Source of the DNA: Frankia sp. QA3
Lineage (GTDB): Bacteria; Actinomycetota; Actinomycetes; Frankiales; Frankiaceae
Length of the DNA stretch: 50,739 nucleotides
Direction: 5' to 3'
Assembly (NCBI RefSeq): GCF_000262465.1
Contig: NZ_CM001489.1
Coordinates: 6,105,157 to 6,155,895, forward strand
The notes under the pieces are model-generated. The model was not told the DNA's origin and ran no database searches. It saw only the letters and a program-made list of their open reading frames with translations. Each line of letters begins with the position of its first letter. Position 1 is the first letter of the stretch. A program made the position numbers and the translations under genes. This document shows, piece after piece, positions 1 to 8,498 of this stretch.

Positions 1-548
1 GGGCCGAGCGGGTCATCGTCATCGACCGGTTCCCCTACCGGCTCGAGATGGCCCGGGACAACTCCGGGGCGCAGACCCTCAACTACGAGGAGACCGACGT
101 CCGCGAGGCGCTGCTCGAGCTGACCGGCGGCCGCGGCCCGGACGCCTGCATCGACGCCGTCGGCCTGGAGGCGCACCACGCATCGCCGGCCGCCTACTCC
201 TACGACCGCGCGAAGCAGGTCGCCCGGTTGGAGACCGACCGGCCGTTCGCCCTGCGCGAGGCCATCCGGAACTGTAAGAACGGCGGCATCGTCTCCGTCA
301 TCGGCGTCTACGGCGGGTTCGTCGACAAGTTCCCGATGGGCTCCCTGATGAACCGCGGGCTGACCCTGCGGGCCGGGCAGTGCCACGTGCAGCGGTATCT
401 GCGGCCGCTGCTCGACCGGATCCGCGGCGGCGAGATCGACCCGAGTTTCGTCATCACGCACCGCCTCAACCTCGACGACGCGCCCCACGGGTTCACCACG
501 TTCCTGAACAAGGAGGACGAATGCATGAAGGTGGTGCTCACGCCCTGA
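1..548 (+). CDS. Zinc-dependent alcohol/formaldehyde dehydrogenase-like, C-terminal part (5' cut by window)
   Basis: The reading frame is open from the first complete codon at position 3 and ends at 546-548. The visible part is the end of the Rossmann coenzyme domain (a beta strand reading VIVID, then R and YRLEMAR), then GGRGPDACIDAVG and a late segment GGIVSVIGVYGG. These are typical of medium-chain zinc dehydrogenases of the glutathione-dependent formaldehyde dehydrogenase / threonine dehydrogenase-like group, which transfer hydride between an alcohol and NAD(P). The zinc ligands and the GxGxxG loop lie upstream of the window, so the exact substrate cannot be judged. It converges on a TetR gene 18 bp downstream. 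Confidence 0.85.
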   Translation, partial: AERVIVIDRFPYRLEMARDNSGAQTLNYEETDVREALLELTGGRGPDACIDAVGLEAHHASPAAYSYDRAKQVARLETDRPFALREAIRNCKNGGIVSVIGVYGGFVDKFPMGSLMNRGLTLRAGQCHVQRYLRPLLDRIRGGEIDPSFVITHRLNLDDAPHGFTTFLNKEDECMKVVLTP

Positions 549-566
549 GCGGATAGCCGACGACCA

Positions 567-1223
567 CTACCGGTCCCGTACCTCGCCCCGCCTCTCGCCC
601 CGCATCACCGTGAGCAGCTCGGGTTCCGACGGGGGCGGCGGGGCCGGCGTCGCGGCGGTGGCCTGCAGCCCGTCGAGCAGGAGGGCGATCAGACGCGCGG
701 AGCTGTCCTGCGCGTGCGCGCCGGCGCGGTGGATCAGACCGGCGTTCGCCATCAGAATGATCGCGATGTCCTGCGGGGCGAAGTCGGCGCGCAGCGCCCC
801 GGCGCGCTGCGCGCGGCGGATGGCGCGCACCACGTCCCGCCGGGCGTTGTCGCGTGCCGCGTCGATGGCGGGGTCCGGGAAGGTGTCACTGGTCAGCAGG
901 TCGGCCAGCCCGCGATCCGCCGCCTGCATCCGGCACAGCGTCGTCAGATAACCGCGTAATGCTTTCCACGGATCGGGATCGGCCGCCGCGGCGGCGGCCA
1001 GCTGCGCGTACTTTTCCATCTGCTCGGACAGGGCGGCGGCGACCAGCTGGCAGCGCGAGCCGAAATGCCGGTACAGCGTGGCGTTCCCGACGTTGGCGCG
1101 CTGCGCGATCTCATCCAGCGAGGCCTGGATTCCCTGCTCCGCGAACACCCGGCGAGCGGTGGCCAGAATGGCCTGCCGGTTACGGCGGGCGTCCGCACGG
1201 GTGGCCGGTGCAAGATCAGGCAT
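567..1223 (-). CDS. TetR family transcriptional regulator
   Basis: 218 aa. Residues about 15-60 form the TetR DNA-binding domain: AILATARRVFAEQG, then the helix-turn-helix ending in NATLYRHFGSR. The rest is an all-helical ligand-binding domain resembling the 'SbtR-like' C-terminal class, with DLLTSDTF and an alanine-rich central helix. The last 30 residues are proline- and charge-rich and probably disordered. It starts at the ATG at 1223 and diverges from the ThiF-like gene at 1558, so it may control that gene, itself, or the dehydrogenase it converges with. The ligand is unknown. Confidence 0.9.
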   Translation of the reverse strand: MPDLAPATRADARRNRQAILATARRVFAEQGIQASLDEIAQRANVGNATLYRHFGSRCQLVAAALSEQMEKYAQLAAAAAADPDPWKALRGYLTTLCRMQAADRGLADLLTSDTFPDPAIDAARDNARRDVVRAIRRAQRAGALRADFAPQDIAIILMANAGLIHRAGAHAQDSSARLIALLLDGLQATAATPAPPPPSEPELLTVMRGERRGEVRDR

Positions 1224-1557
1224 CCGATCATCCTAACCGCAGGCGGGGACCTTGCCCCGTTTTTGGTAGTGTGGTCGTCGAACCGGGGAGGCGTCCCCGG
1301 TGGGGGCGCGGGAAGCGCGCAAGCGCAGAAAGAAGGACGCCGCGGTGCTGACATCGGCACTGGTCATCGAGGCGCCGCCCCCATCCGGCCGGCGCGCGGC
1401 GTCGGCGGTGGCCCCCGCGGGCGGGCCGATCGACCGGGCACATCCCCGATCCTGAATGGTCGTCTCGACCGGGCCGCCGCGGACCGCGTTCTCCTGCCGC
1501 CCGCGGGCAACAGAACCAGCTTCTGGAAGCCGTCGGCCCACCAGATGAGGGCAGGTC
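1224..1557. other. Divergent intergenic region with two hairpins and two possible short peptides
   Basis: On the + strand a GC hairpin (1244-1259) is followed directly by five T residues. A second dyad with 8-bp arms and a GGCG loop lies at 1282-1301. After these, a GTG at 1345 with a purine-rich AGAAGGAC upstream opens a 36-codon frame ending at 1455. An ATG at 1456 immediately opens a second, 30-codon frame ending at 1548, just before the ThiF-like start. Both peptides are Pro/Arg/Ala-rich. Neither resembles a known family, so they could be leader peptides or chance. Confidence 0.4.
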
Positions 1558-2325
1558 ATGGACACCCAGCGCTTCACGCGCCAGCTGATGACCGGTTTCG
1601 GCCCCGGTGAACAGGAACGACTGAACGGGGCGACGGTGCTCGTGGCCGGGGTGGGCGGGGTGGGCGGAGCCGCCGCCACCTATCTCGCCGCCGCCGGCAT
1701 CGGGCGACTGGTGCTGGTCCATCCCGGACCGTTGGAGAAGGCCGATCTGAACCGCCAGACCCTGATGCGCCCCGACCGCATCGGCGAGTCCCGAGTCCTG
1801 ATCGCCGCGGACACCCTGCGTACCCACCACTCGGAGATCGCGGTGGAGACCTGGGATCGGGACCTGTTCGACCCGTTGCTGCCCGACCTGGTGGCCGCCG
1901 CCGACGCCGTGATCGACGCTCGCCACAACTTCCCCGAGCGCTTCCAGATCAACCGGATGTGCCTGGACGCCGGGGTACCCCTGGTCGTCGCGGCGATGAA
2001 CGCCACCGAGATCCAGCTGCTCACCGTCGACGGGAGCGGTCCGTGCCTACGGTGCGTGTTCGCCGCCGGCGACCCCGACTGGGACCCGCTGGGGTTTCCC
2101 GTCTTCGGAGCGGTCGCGGGGACGGTCGGGTGCCTCGCGGCGATGGAGGTCATCAAGCTGATCTCCGGGTTCGCCGAACCGTCCGTCGGTCGGCTGCTCG
2201 TCGCCGATCTTTGGGACCTGGACTTCCGCTCGCTGCCGGTGGCACGCGACCCCGCCTGCGCGGACTGCGGCTTGCGGCAGCCGACGGTTCGTGCGCCCAG
2301 GCAGGACGGCGCGTCAGGGCGGTGA
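1558..2325 (+). CDS. ThiF/MoeB/HesA family E1-like adenylyltransferase
   Basis: 255 aa. E1-like enzymes adenylate the C-terminus of a small ubiquitin-like sulfur carrier or a peptide. The N-terminal helix (RFTRQL) leads into the nucleotide loop GVGGVGGAAATYLAAAGIG at about residues 31-49, and the conserved Arg/Gln pair appears in DLNRQTLM. Four zinc-type cysteines are present as CLRC (about 160) and CADC (about 239). No rhodanese domain is fused and no ThiS or MoaD gene is adjacent. The ATG at 1558 follows GAGGGCAG. The neighbours do not name a pathway; molybdopterin, thiamine or a peptide substrate are all possible. Confidence 0.85.
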   Translation: MDTQRFTRQLMTGFGPGEQERLNGATVLVAGVGGVGGAAATYLAAAGIGRLVLVHPGPLEKADLNRQTLMRPDRIGESRVLIAADTLRTHHSEIAVETWDRDLFDPLLPDLVAAADAVIDARHNFPERFQINRMCLDAGVPLVVAAMNATEIQLLTVDGSGPCLRCVFAAGDPDWDPLGFPVFGAVAGTVGCLAAMEVIKLISGFAEPSVGRLLVADLWDLDFRSLPVARDPACADCGLRQPTVRAPRQDGASGR

Positions 2326-2398
2326 AGCTGGCGCCGGCTCAGCCGTCGCCGCCGGGCGGCTAGGAATAGCAGAGGTCGTGATTCCGGACGTCCACGCA

Positions 2399-4390
2399 CT
2401 ATTCGCCGGGAAGGTCGATGAGAGTCGGCTGCGGCTGGCTGGTGATCGGCTGCGGGCTCGGGGTGATGCCCGGTCGAGGAGAAGGCGCGACGGGCGGTGT
2501 CGTCGGCGGGGACGGGGGCGGGGGCGGGGGCGGCGAGGCGATCGGCGGGGTGAGCGAAGTTCTCGCCACGGCGGGGGCGCCGCTGATGGCTGCTGGTGGC
2601 CGGGGCCCGTCCCGGTCCGTGGTGGTCGGGCCGGTGGGTGTCGCCTGCGGTCGAGGCGGGGGCGCCGGCAGAGGGAGGGCCGGCGCGGTGCCGGTCTGAC
2701 CCGGCAGGCCGAGGGGCTGCTTCGTCACCGTCGTCCGCTGCGCGCCGTCGATGAGCACGGCGTCCGGACCATCCGGATCGTTCACCCACACCTGATCGCC
2801 GTCCGCGGTCACGGTGATCTGCGCGATACCGTCCGCATCCGTTTGCGTCCGCCGGGATGTTCCGGGCAGGACGACCGGCGTGGTGAAACCCCGCGCGCGG
2901 GTGTCGAACACCCAGACCGTGCGGCCCTCCTGGTCGGGAATGTAGACCAGGCCGCTGTGCCACACCGGCGGACCAAGACGGCGGGGAGCCACCGGACCGG
3001 CATTCTCGGTGGACCCGCTGACCTGATCGTCTCTTTGCGTGCTACCCCCCGAATGCACCGGTGCACTCTCGGGTGCACCCTTCGGCCGGTCGATGTCTGG
3101 GAGTCCGGTCGGGTGGGACGTGCCGGGGGAGACCGCAATGACCCCGCCCGCCTGGGTGGTGCCGTCATCCGTCCGGGAGACGCGGTCATCCTCGTGGGCG
3201 GTGCCGCCGTCCCTTCGGCCCGTGCCGCCGTCCGGTGTGGTCCCGGCGTCCGGTGTGGTCCCGGCGTCCGGTCGTCTGCCCGTACCGACCTGCTCCTCGC
3301 CGATGCCCGCCGTCCCAGCCTTCGGCAGGTCACGCACGGTGACCTCGGCGGTGGCGAGATCGGCGAGCACGAGTCGTCCCGCGATCGTGTCCAGAACGGG
3401 TACGGCGCTCTGCCCGACCGCGGCCGCCGCGACGAGCGGGTCGGACGGCGTCGACCCGGTCGTCGAGGTCACCGGCAGCGCCGTCGCCCGGCCGGGCCGG
3501 CCTTCGACGATGGCGGTGGCCGTACCGGCCGTGCCGTCGACGACCACCGGGCGATCGCGGGCGAGCACCACATCGATCTGGTGGTCCGGGCGGGCGACGG
3601 GGATCGGGGCTGACGCCACGCCGTTGCGGATCATGACAACGGAGCCACGGGGGCGAACGGGGGCCCACAGCGTTCCGTCCCCCGTCTGGGCGACGGCGCC
3701 GAGGGCTCCGCCGAGGTCGAGGACCGGCCCGAGGTCGGTCAGCAGCCGTCCGTCCAGGCGTCGCACCCGCCCGCTCGCACGGTCGACGGCGTAGATGACG
3801 CTGTTCACCGCGGTCACCGTCGTGCCGGGGCGCAGCGTGGCCGTGCGCGCCGGGGCAAGGCGTTGCGGCTCGATCAGGTGGAGCAGGCCGGCGTCCTCGT
3901 CGCAGACGAGGAGATCCGGACCGTTGCGGAGAACGGACAGTCGATGCCCGAGCGCGCCGGGCACGGTGACGGCCGCGTCGGCCCGGCCGGTCGTGCTCTG
4001 CAGATGCGTGACGGTGCCGGTCGACTCGCTCGGCAGCCAGATGCCGCCGCTGGTGAGGTCGAAGGCGATCGGATGCGTTCCGGGTGCGGCGGCGGCCAGG
4101 CCGGCTCCCACGCACAGCGCCGCGCCGGCCGCCGCGGTGACGACGCGACGCAGCCGCCGCCCGAATGCGGAGATGGTTCGTCTCGCTTTCCTGATTGCCG
4201 GCTCGCGGTCGCGGCAGGCAGCTCTGCCGGCCCGGCGATGCCGGGCGTCGTCGTTCTCGGCGCCGCAGGGTGGGCGGCCGTGGCGGTACGGACTACCACC
4301 CGTTCGGGGCGGAGCGGGTGGTGACGTCACGCCACGGCGCTCGGCCGGTTGATGTCGCCGCCACCGTCCGTGCGGACCGGGGCCGCTCAC
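2399..4390 (-). CDS. Membrane-anchored beta-propeller-like protein with proline-rich tail
   Basis: 663 aa from the ATG at 4390; a shorter start is possible because the first 80 residues are Arg/Pro-rich. A hydrophobic segment (VVTAAAGAALCVGAGLAAAA, about 85-105) is followed by FDLTSGGIWLP and repeated short beta-type motifs such as DLLVCDEDAG, VNSVIYAVDRASG and GTLWAPVRPRGSVV, as in NHL/PQQ-like propellers. The middle (about 350-450) is Gly/Asp/Thr-rich. The last 100 residues are mostly Pro/Thr. In other actinobacteria a similar protein, often with fibronectin type III domains, lies next to moxR-DUF58-transglutaminase genes; here the Fn3 part is replaced by low-complexity sequence. A role in envelope assembly is inferred from that context. 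Confidence 0.75.
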   Translation of the reverse strand: MSGPGPHGRWRRHQPAERRGVTSPPAPPRTGGSPYRHGRPPCGAENDDARHRRAGRAACRDREPAIRKARRTISAFGRRLRRVVTAAAGAALCVGAGLAAAAPGTHPIAFDLTSGGIWLPSESTGTVTHLQSTTGRADAAVTVPGALGHRLSVLRNGPDLLVCDEDAGLLHLIEPQRLAPARTATLRPGTTVTAVNSVIYAVDRASGRVRRLDGRLLTDLGPVLDLGGALGAVAQTGDGTLWAPVRPRGSVVMIRNGVASAPIPVARPDHQIDVVLARDRPVVVDGTAGTATAIVEGRPGRATALPVTSTTGSTPSDPLVAAAAVGQSAVPVLDTIAGRLVLADLATAEVTVRDLPKAGTAGIGEEQVGTGRRPDAGTTPDAGTTPDGGTGRRDGGTAHEDDRVSRTDDGTTQAGGVIAVSPGTSHPTGLPDIDRPKGAPESAPVHSGGSTQRDDQVSGSTENAGPVAPRRLGPPVWHSGLVYIPDQEGRTVWVFDTRARGFTTPVVLPGTSRRTQTDADGIAQITVTADGDQVWVNDPDGPDAVLIDGAQRTTVTKQPLGLPGQTGTAPALPLPAPPPRPQATPTGPTTTDRDGPRPPAAISGAPAVARTSLTPPIASPPPPPPPSPPTTPPVAPSPRPGITPSPQPITSQPQPTLIDLPGE

Positions 4391-4532
4391 GTGGGGGGTG
4401 ATCTGTGGTGCGGGCCGGGTTCATCCGGCCCTGGTTAGGCGTGTGCTCGAACCGCAGCCGACCGAAAAGAAGGCTGCGCGCCGTCCGAACGGGCCGGTAT
4501 CACCTGGCGAGGCGGGACCACCCGAACGGAGT

Positions 4533-4578
4533 CGGTGTCTGTGTGGGCGTGCCACCCCGCCCGCCCACACAGACACCG
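4533..4578. repeat. Long perfect inverted repeat (17-bp arms, 12-nt loop)
   Basis: The left arm at 4533-4549 (CGGTGTCTGTGTGGGCG) is exactly complementary to the right arm at 4562-4578. The loop is C-rich. There is no T-run and no gene end nearby on either strand. It lies in the shared upstream region of two divergent genes, so it is either a regulatory cruciform/RNA hairpin or a terminator for a short unrecognised transcript. Confidence 0.85.
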
Positions 4579-5025
4579 CGGGGGAGCGCCGCGGGAGGGG
4601 TACAGCGCTCACCGCATCCCGCACGCTTTACCCAACGGCGCGCGGGAGTCTGTTGATACTTTCGTGTTGATGTTGACTATCCCGAGATGGGCCACTCGGG
4701 CGGGTCATCCCTCTTGCTAGGTAAGACGCGGTGTCTGCCGGACAGGTTGCAACGCGACTGCTGCCTTTCGTGACATCGCCGCCGGGTCATCGCGCGGCAC
4801 GCAGGCACCGGTGCGGCGCGTGCATCCCGCTGTCGGCCATCCGACCACCAGATCAACAACTAATTCGGGCTATGGCACAACGAAACGGGGTTGCCCGTCG
4901 TCTACCGCAGCGGAACGGATCGCCTCCGTGCCGGCGACGGCCGCCGGAGTCACCGTTCCCGGGCGGATCTCCCCACCGCCCGTGGGCGGACCGGGCCGGT
5001 CGCCCCCCGTCCGGCACGGTCCGCC

Positions 5026-5160
5026 TCCCCGACTCGCACCAGCCCGACTCGCACCAGCCCGACTTGCACCAGCCCGACTTGCACCAGCCCGACTTGCACC
5101 AGCCCGACTTGCACCAGAGCGACCGGCAGCAGCACAACTCGTACCAGCCCGATCTCGTCC
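5026..5160. repeat. 15-bp tandem repeat, about nine copies
   Basis: Units in a 15-bp register run from 5026 to 5160. The four copies at 5056-5115 are identical (AGCCCGACTTGCACC), the copy at 5041 differs at one base, and the outer copies are degenerate. The unit keeps all frames open; in one it encodes a QPDLH pentapeptide. It ends about 94 bp before the moxR start. Decay towards both edges is typical of a slipped-strand minisatellite. Confidence 0.9.
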
Positions 5161-5253
5161 CGACGAGGAGGAGCCCGACCCGGTGATGAGCAGCCAGCCC
5201 ACGCGGCGAGGACGGTCAGCGTTCCCTACCCCGACCGGACCAGGAGGCAGGGC

Positions 5254-6258
5254 ATGACGAACAGGAACGACGACCGCGACCACCTGCGCGGCGACCAGTC
5301 CGGCGTGGCCGCGTTCTCAGCCGCCTTCCACGACGTCGTCGCGAACGTCGAAAAGGTCATCCGCGGCAAGCGGGAGGTTGTCGAGCTCGCGACGATCTGC
5401 CTGTTCGCCGAGGGGCACCTGCTCGTCGAGGACGCTCCCGGCCTGGGAAAGACCTCGCTGGCCCGCAGTCTCGCGGCCTCCGTCAACGCCGGCTGCCACC
5501 GCATCCAGTTCACGCCGGACCTGCTGCCGGCGGACATCACCGGGACGATGGTGTACGACCAGCGCGCCAACGAGTTCGGCTTCCGCCCCGGACCTGTCTT
5601 CGCCAACCTCGTCATCGGCGATGAGATCAACCGCGCCTCGCCGAAGACGCAGTCGGCCCTGCTGGAGGTGATGGAGGAGGGGCGGGTCACCGCCGACGGC
5701 ACGAGCTATCCCGTGCCCCACCCGTTCATGGTCGTGGCGACGCAGAACCCGATCGACATGGACGGGACGTACAGCCTTCCCGAGGCCCAACTGGACCGGT
5801 TCCTCATGCGGCTGCGGATGGGGTACCCGTCGGTCGAGGCCGAGCTGGAGATCCTCGAAGGCCGGCAGGTGGGACGGCGGATCGAGGACCTGAGGCCGGT
5901 GATGCGGGCGGAGGACGTCGTCGCCCGCGCGGCCCAGACGTTCGCCGTCCACGTCGCACCCGCCCTGCGCCGCTACCTCGTGGACCTGGTGGCGGCGACG
6001 CGGGCCATCCCGGACATCGTCCGGTTGGGGGCGAGCCCACGGGGCAGTATCGCGCTGCTACGCGCCGTCCAGGTCCGGGCCGCCGCGCACGCCCGGGTGT
6101 TCGCCACGCCCGACGACGTCAAGGCGGTGGCCGGTTCCGTCCTGGCGCATCGCCTGGTGCTGAGCCCGGAGGCCGAGCTGCGGCGCGTCATTGCCGAGGA
6201 CGTCGTCGACGAGATCCTGCAGACGGTGCCGTCACCGCGCCGGCTCGTCGGGATCTGA
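5254..6258 (+). CDS. MoxR family AAA+ ATPase
   Basis: 334 aa. The ATG at 5254 is preceded by AGGAGG, which decides the start over upstream in-frame codons. Walker A is GLGKTS (about 61-66) and Walker B is VIGDEINRA (about 122-130). Sensor 1 ATQNP and the family motif GTYSLPEAQLDRFLM follow, and a C-terminal lid ends the protein. MoxR ATPases act as chaperones that remodel or insert metal into partner proteins, often VWA or DUF58 proteins in the same operon. Its stop overlaps the DUF58 start by one base. Confidence 0.95.
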   Translation: MTNRNDDRDHLRGDQSGVAAFSAAFHDVVANVEKVIRGKREVVELATICLFAEGHLLVEDAPGLGKTSLARSLAASVNAGCHRIQFTPDLLPADITGTMVYDQRANEFGFRPGPVFANLVIGDEINRASPKTQSALLEVMEEGRVTADGTSYPVPHPFMVVATQNPIDMDGTYSLPEAQLDRFLMRLRMGYPSVEAELEILEGRQVGRRIEDLRPVMRAEDVVARAAQTFAVHVAPALRRYLVDLVAATRAIPDIVRLGASPRGSIALLRAVQVRAAAHARVFATPDDVKAVAGSVLAHRLVLSPEAELRRVIAEDVVDEILQTVPSPRRLVGI

Positions 6259-8498
6259 TGGTGCCGCCCCCCGACGAGCGGTCCCGGGGCGGTGATCGGG
6301 CCGAGCGCGGGCTGCTACGGGTCCTCGACACGGACACCGCGACCACCCCGTTGCCCGCCTCGGTGTCCCCGTCTCCCGCCTCCCTCGCTCGGAGCATGCG
6401 ACGCCGGACGGGCCGGTCCGCGCACGGCCGGCCCGAACCCGGGCCGGCCGTGCGCGGGCTCGGTGAGCGTCATCGCCCACCGGTCCCGGAGCCGCTCCCG
6501 CCGCCGGCCGCGGCGGGCCGGCGAGTCGCCCCGACGAGCCGGCGAGTCATCCCGACCGGTGCGGACACCGGTGAGCGGGCGGGCTTTGCCCCCTCGGGCT
6601 CGGCCCCCTCGATGGTCGGATCCGCAGAACCCGGTCCGTCCGGGAGGGCCGGATCGGACGTGGTCACGGCGGAATGGCCCGCGCCGGGCCGATTCGGACC
6701 CGGCGCGTCGGAACCCGTCGCGTCGAGTTCGGGCGCGGCGGGATCCGGACCTGTGGGGCCCGATCGGGTTGGTCCCCGGGGCGCTGCATCTTCGGTAGAC
6801 CAGGGCTGCCCGTCGGATCGCGGACCCGTGGGGAGCGGGGCATCGCCGGGAAGGGCGCGCCTGAGGGTCACCCCGCTGGGATGGGGGATGTGCGTCACCG
6901 TCGCAGCCCTGCTGTTGGGCGCCCGGGTGCTGCGATACGCGGAACTGGCCGTGCTGGGCGGGGCGGGGGCCGCGGCGATGGGTCTTGCGGCTGTTACGGC
7001 CGTTCGCCGCCCGCGGGTGTCGGTGGCGGTCCGCGTATCGCCCCGACAGGTCGCCCGAAGCGAGCCCGCCACGCTCACCGTCACGGTCCGCAACCTGTCC
7101 CGATGGCCCTCGCCGCCGTTCACCCTTCATCTGCCGCATGGCCCTGCCGCCGCCCGTCCGGACCGACCGGTGTCGGGCGCCCCCCGTGCGGGGCGGTTGC
7201 TAGCCGCGTCGGACCTGGTGGAGACGTGGTGGGAACGGCGTACGTCGACCGCTACCGCCCGCGGAGGTGACGGCCGCGTGCATACCCTTCCGTCCGCGCG
7301 CCCGGGTGGGCCGCGCGCCGGCGGTGGCGCGCCTGGCGGCCACCCACCACGGGCTGCCGACGTCCTGCCCCCGCCCGATTCCACGCCGGCCAGCGGTTCC
7401 GGCACCGATGACCGGGTCGCGACCGGTGCAGCGGATTCGTATCCCCCGGACGGGCCGGCCGCGGTCGTATCCGTCCCGGTGCCCCGGCTTGCCGGCTCGG
7501 GTTGCCGGACGTTCGAGCTGACCCTGGACACCAGACGGCGCGGGGTGGTCCGGCTGGGCCCCGCCGAGGTGATCAGGTCAGATCCGTTCGGGCTCGCCCT
7601 GCGCCGGCAACAGCTGCCGGCGGTCGACACCCTGCACGTCCGACCGCGGACCCGGCCGCTGGCGCCGCTGGCCTCCGCGCCCTCGCGTGACCCGGATGGG
7701 CAGACCGGACAGGGCACGGCCGGGGGCCTGGAGATCCACACCCTGCGGAGGTACGCGCCCGGTGAGGATCTCCGCCTCGTGCACTGGCCGTCCAGCGCGC
7801 GGGCGGGCGAACTGATGGTCCGCACCCACGTCGATCCCAGCGAGCCGGCCGCCACCGTCGTCCTCGACACCCGGCCGGCCGCCTACCCGCCCGGCCGGGT
7901 CGGCGTCGCCACGTTCGAGGAGGCCGTGGACGTCACCGCCGCCGCGGTGATGACCTGCGCGCAGGAGGCGTTCGGGGTCCGGCTCGTGACGACCGCCGGG
8001 CTGCGGGTGGCGGGCCGCCGGCGCCGCCGGGACGCCGACGTGCTGATGGACGAGCTGGCGGGCGTTCGGCTGGACGACACCGCCTCGCTGGACGTCGTCG
8101 CGACACTGCGGCGCGGCGGGCTCGGCACGCTGGTGCTCGTCACCGGCGGTTTCGACCGGCAGGCGCTGGCCGCACTCGCCCCGGTGGCCCACGCTTACGG
8201 GCGCGTCGTCCTGGTCCGGGTGGGCCCCCGCAGCCCGGCCGCTGCCCGGGCGGTCGACCGGCGCGACTCCTCCGACCGGGCCCGCCTGCGGACCGCGTCG
8301 CCCGGCCGGGTGGTGGGGATCGGCGTCATCGGCGGCACCGTCCCCACCAGCGGTACGCATCTGGACGGGACCGCTCTACGGGCGGCCGGCCGGCTGACAG
8401 TGATCGACGTTCCCGACGCCGAGGCGCTCGCCGACCACTGGCCGACCGGCGAACGGAACCGGCGATGGCCACGGGGATCCCCGTGGACGGGCCGGTGA
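6258..8498 (+). CDS. DUF58 domain protein with long disordered N-terminus
   Basis: 746 aa. The ATG shares one base with the moxR stop (TGATG), indicating translational coupling. The first 200 residues are Pro/Gly/Arg/Ser low complexity. A two-helix membrane segment follows (CVTVAALLLGARVL, then GAGAAAMGLAAVTAV), then a beta domain, a second low-complexity insert (about 310-400), and the DUF58 signature YAPGEDLRLVHWPSSAR at about 500. A VWA-like fold completes the C-terminus. The family is usually about 400-450 aa, so both low-complexity blocks are additions. DUF58 proteins partner with MoxR and TgpA-like proteins in envelope loci. Confidence 0.9.
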   Translation: MVPPPDERSRGGDRAERGLLRVLDTDTATTPLPASVSPSPASLARSMRRRTGRSAHGRPEPGPAVRGLGERHRPPVPEPLPPPAAAGRRVAPTSRRVIPTGADTGERAGFAPSGSAPSMVGSAEPGPSGRAGSDVVTAEWPAPGRFGPGASEPVASSSGAAGSGPVGPDRVGPRGAASSVDQGCPSDRGPVGSGASPGRARLRVTPLGWGMCVTVAALLLGARVLRYAELAVLGGAGAAAMGLAAVTAVRRPRVSVAVRVSPRQVARSEPATLTVTVRNLSRWPSPPFTLHLPHGPAAARPDRPVSGAPRAGRLLAASDLVETWWERRTSTATARGGDGRVHTLPSARPGGPRAGGGAPGGHPPRAADVLPPPDSTPASGSGTDDRVATGAADSYPPDGPAAVVSVPVPRLAGSGCRTFELTLDTRRRGVVRLGPAEVIRSDPFGLALRRQQLPAVDTLHVRPRTRPLAPLASAPSRDPDGQTGQGTAGGLEIHTLRRYAPGEDLRLVHWPSSARAGELMVRTHVDPSEPAATVVLDTRPAAYPPGRVGVATFEEAVDVTAAAVMTCAQEAFGVRLVTTAGLRVAGRRRRRDADVLMDELAGVRLDDTASLDVVATLRRGGLGTLVLVTGGFDRQALAALAPVAHAYGRVVLVRVGPRSPAAARAVDRRDSSDRARLRTASPGRVVGIGVIGGTVPTSGTHLDGTALRAAGRLTVIDVPDAEALADHWPTGERNRRWPRGSPWTGR

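Larger units (their letters stand above)
4391..5253. other. Long divergent intergenic region upstream of the moxR operon
   Basis: These 863 bp separate the beta-propeller gene from moxR. They hold a 17-bp perfect inverted repeat (4533-4578), an AT-richer stretch around 4650-4680 (several TTGAT/TTGAC elements) that could carry promoters, a small CCCGAG/CTCGGG dyad at 4681-4700, and a 15-bp tandem repeat at 5026-5160. Several frames stay open across the repeat because its unit is a multiple of three, but none has a convincing start and none matches a family I recognise. Confidence 0.6.

Noticed and set aside
5026..5160. CRISPR-like array
   Set aside because: The units are 15 bp, contiguous and have no spacers; it is a simple tandem repeat.
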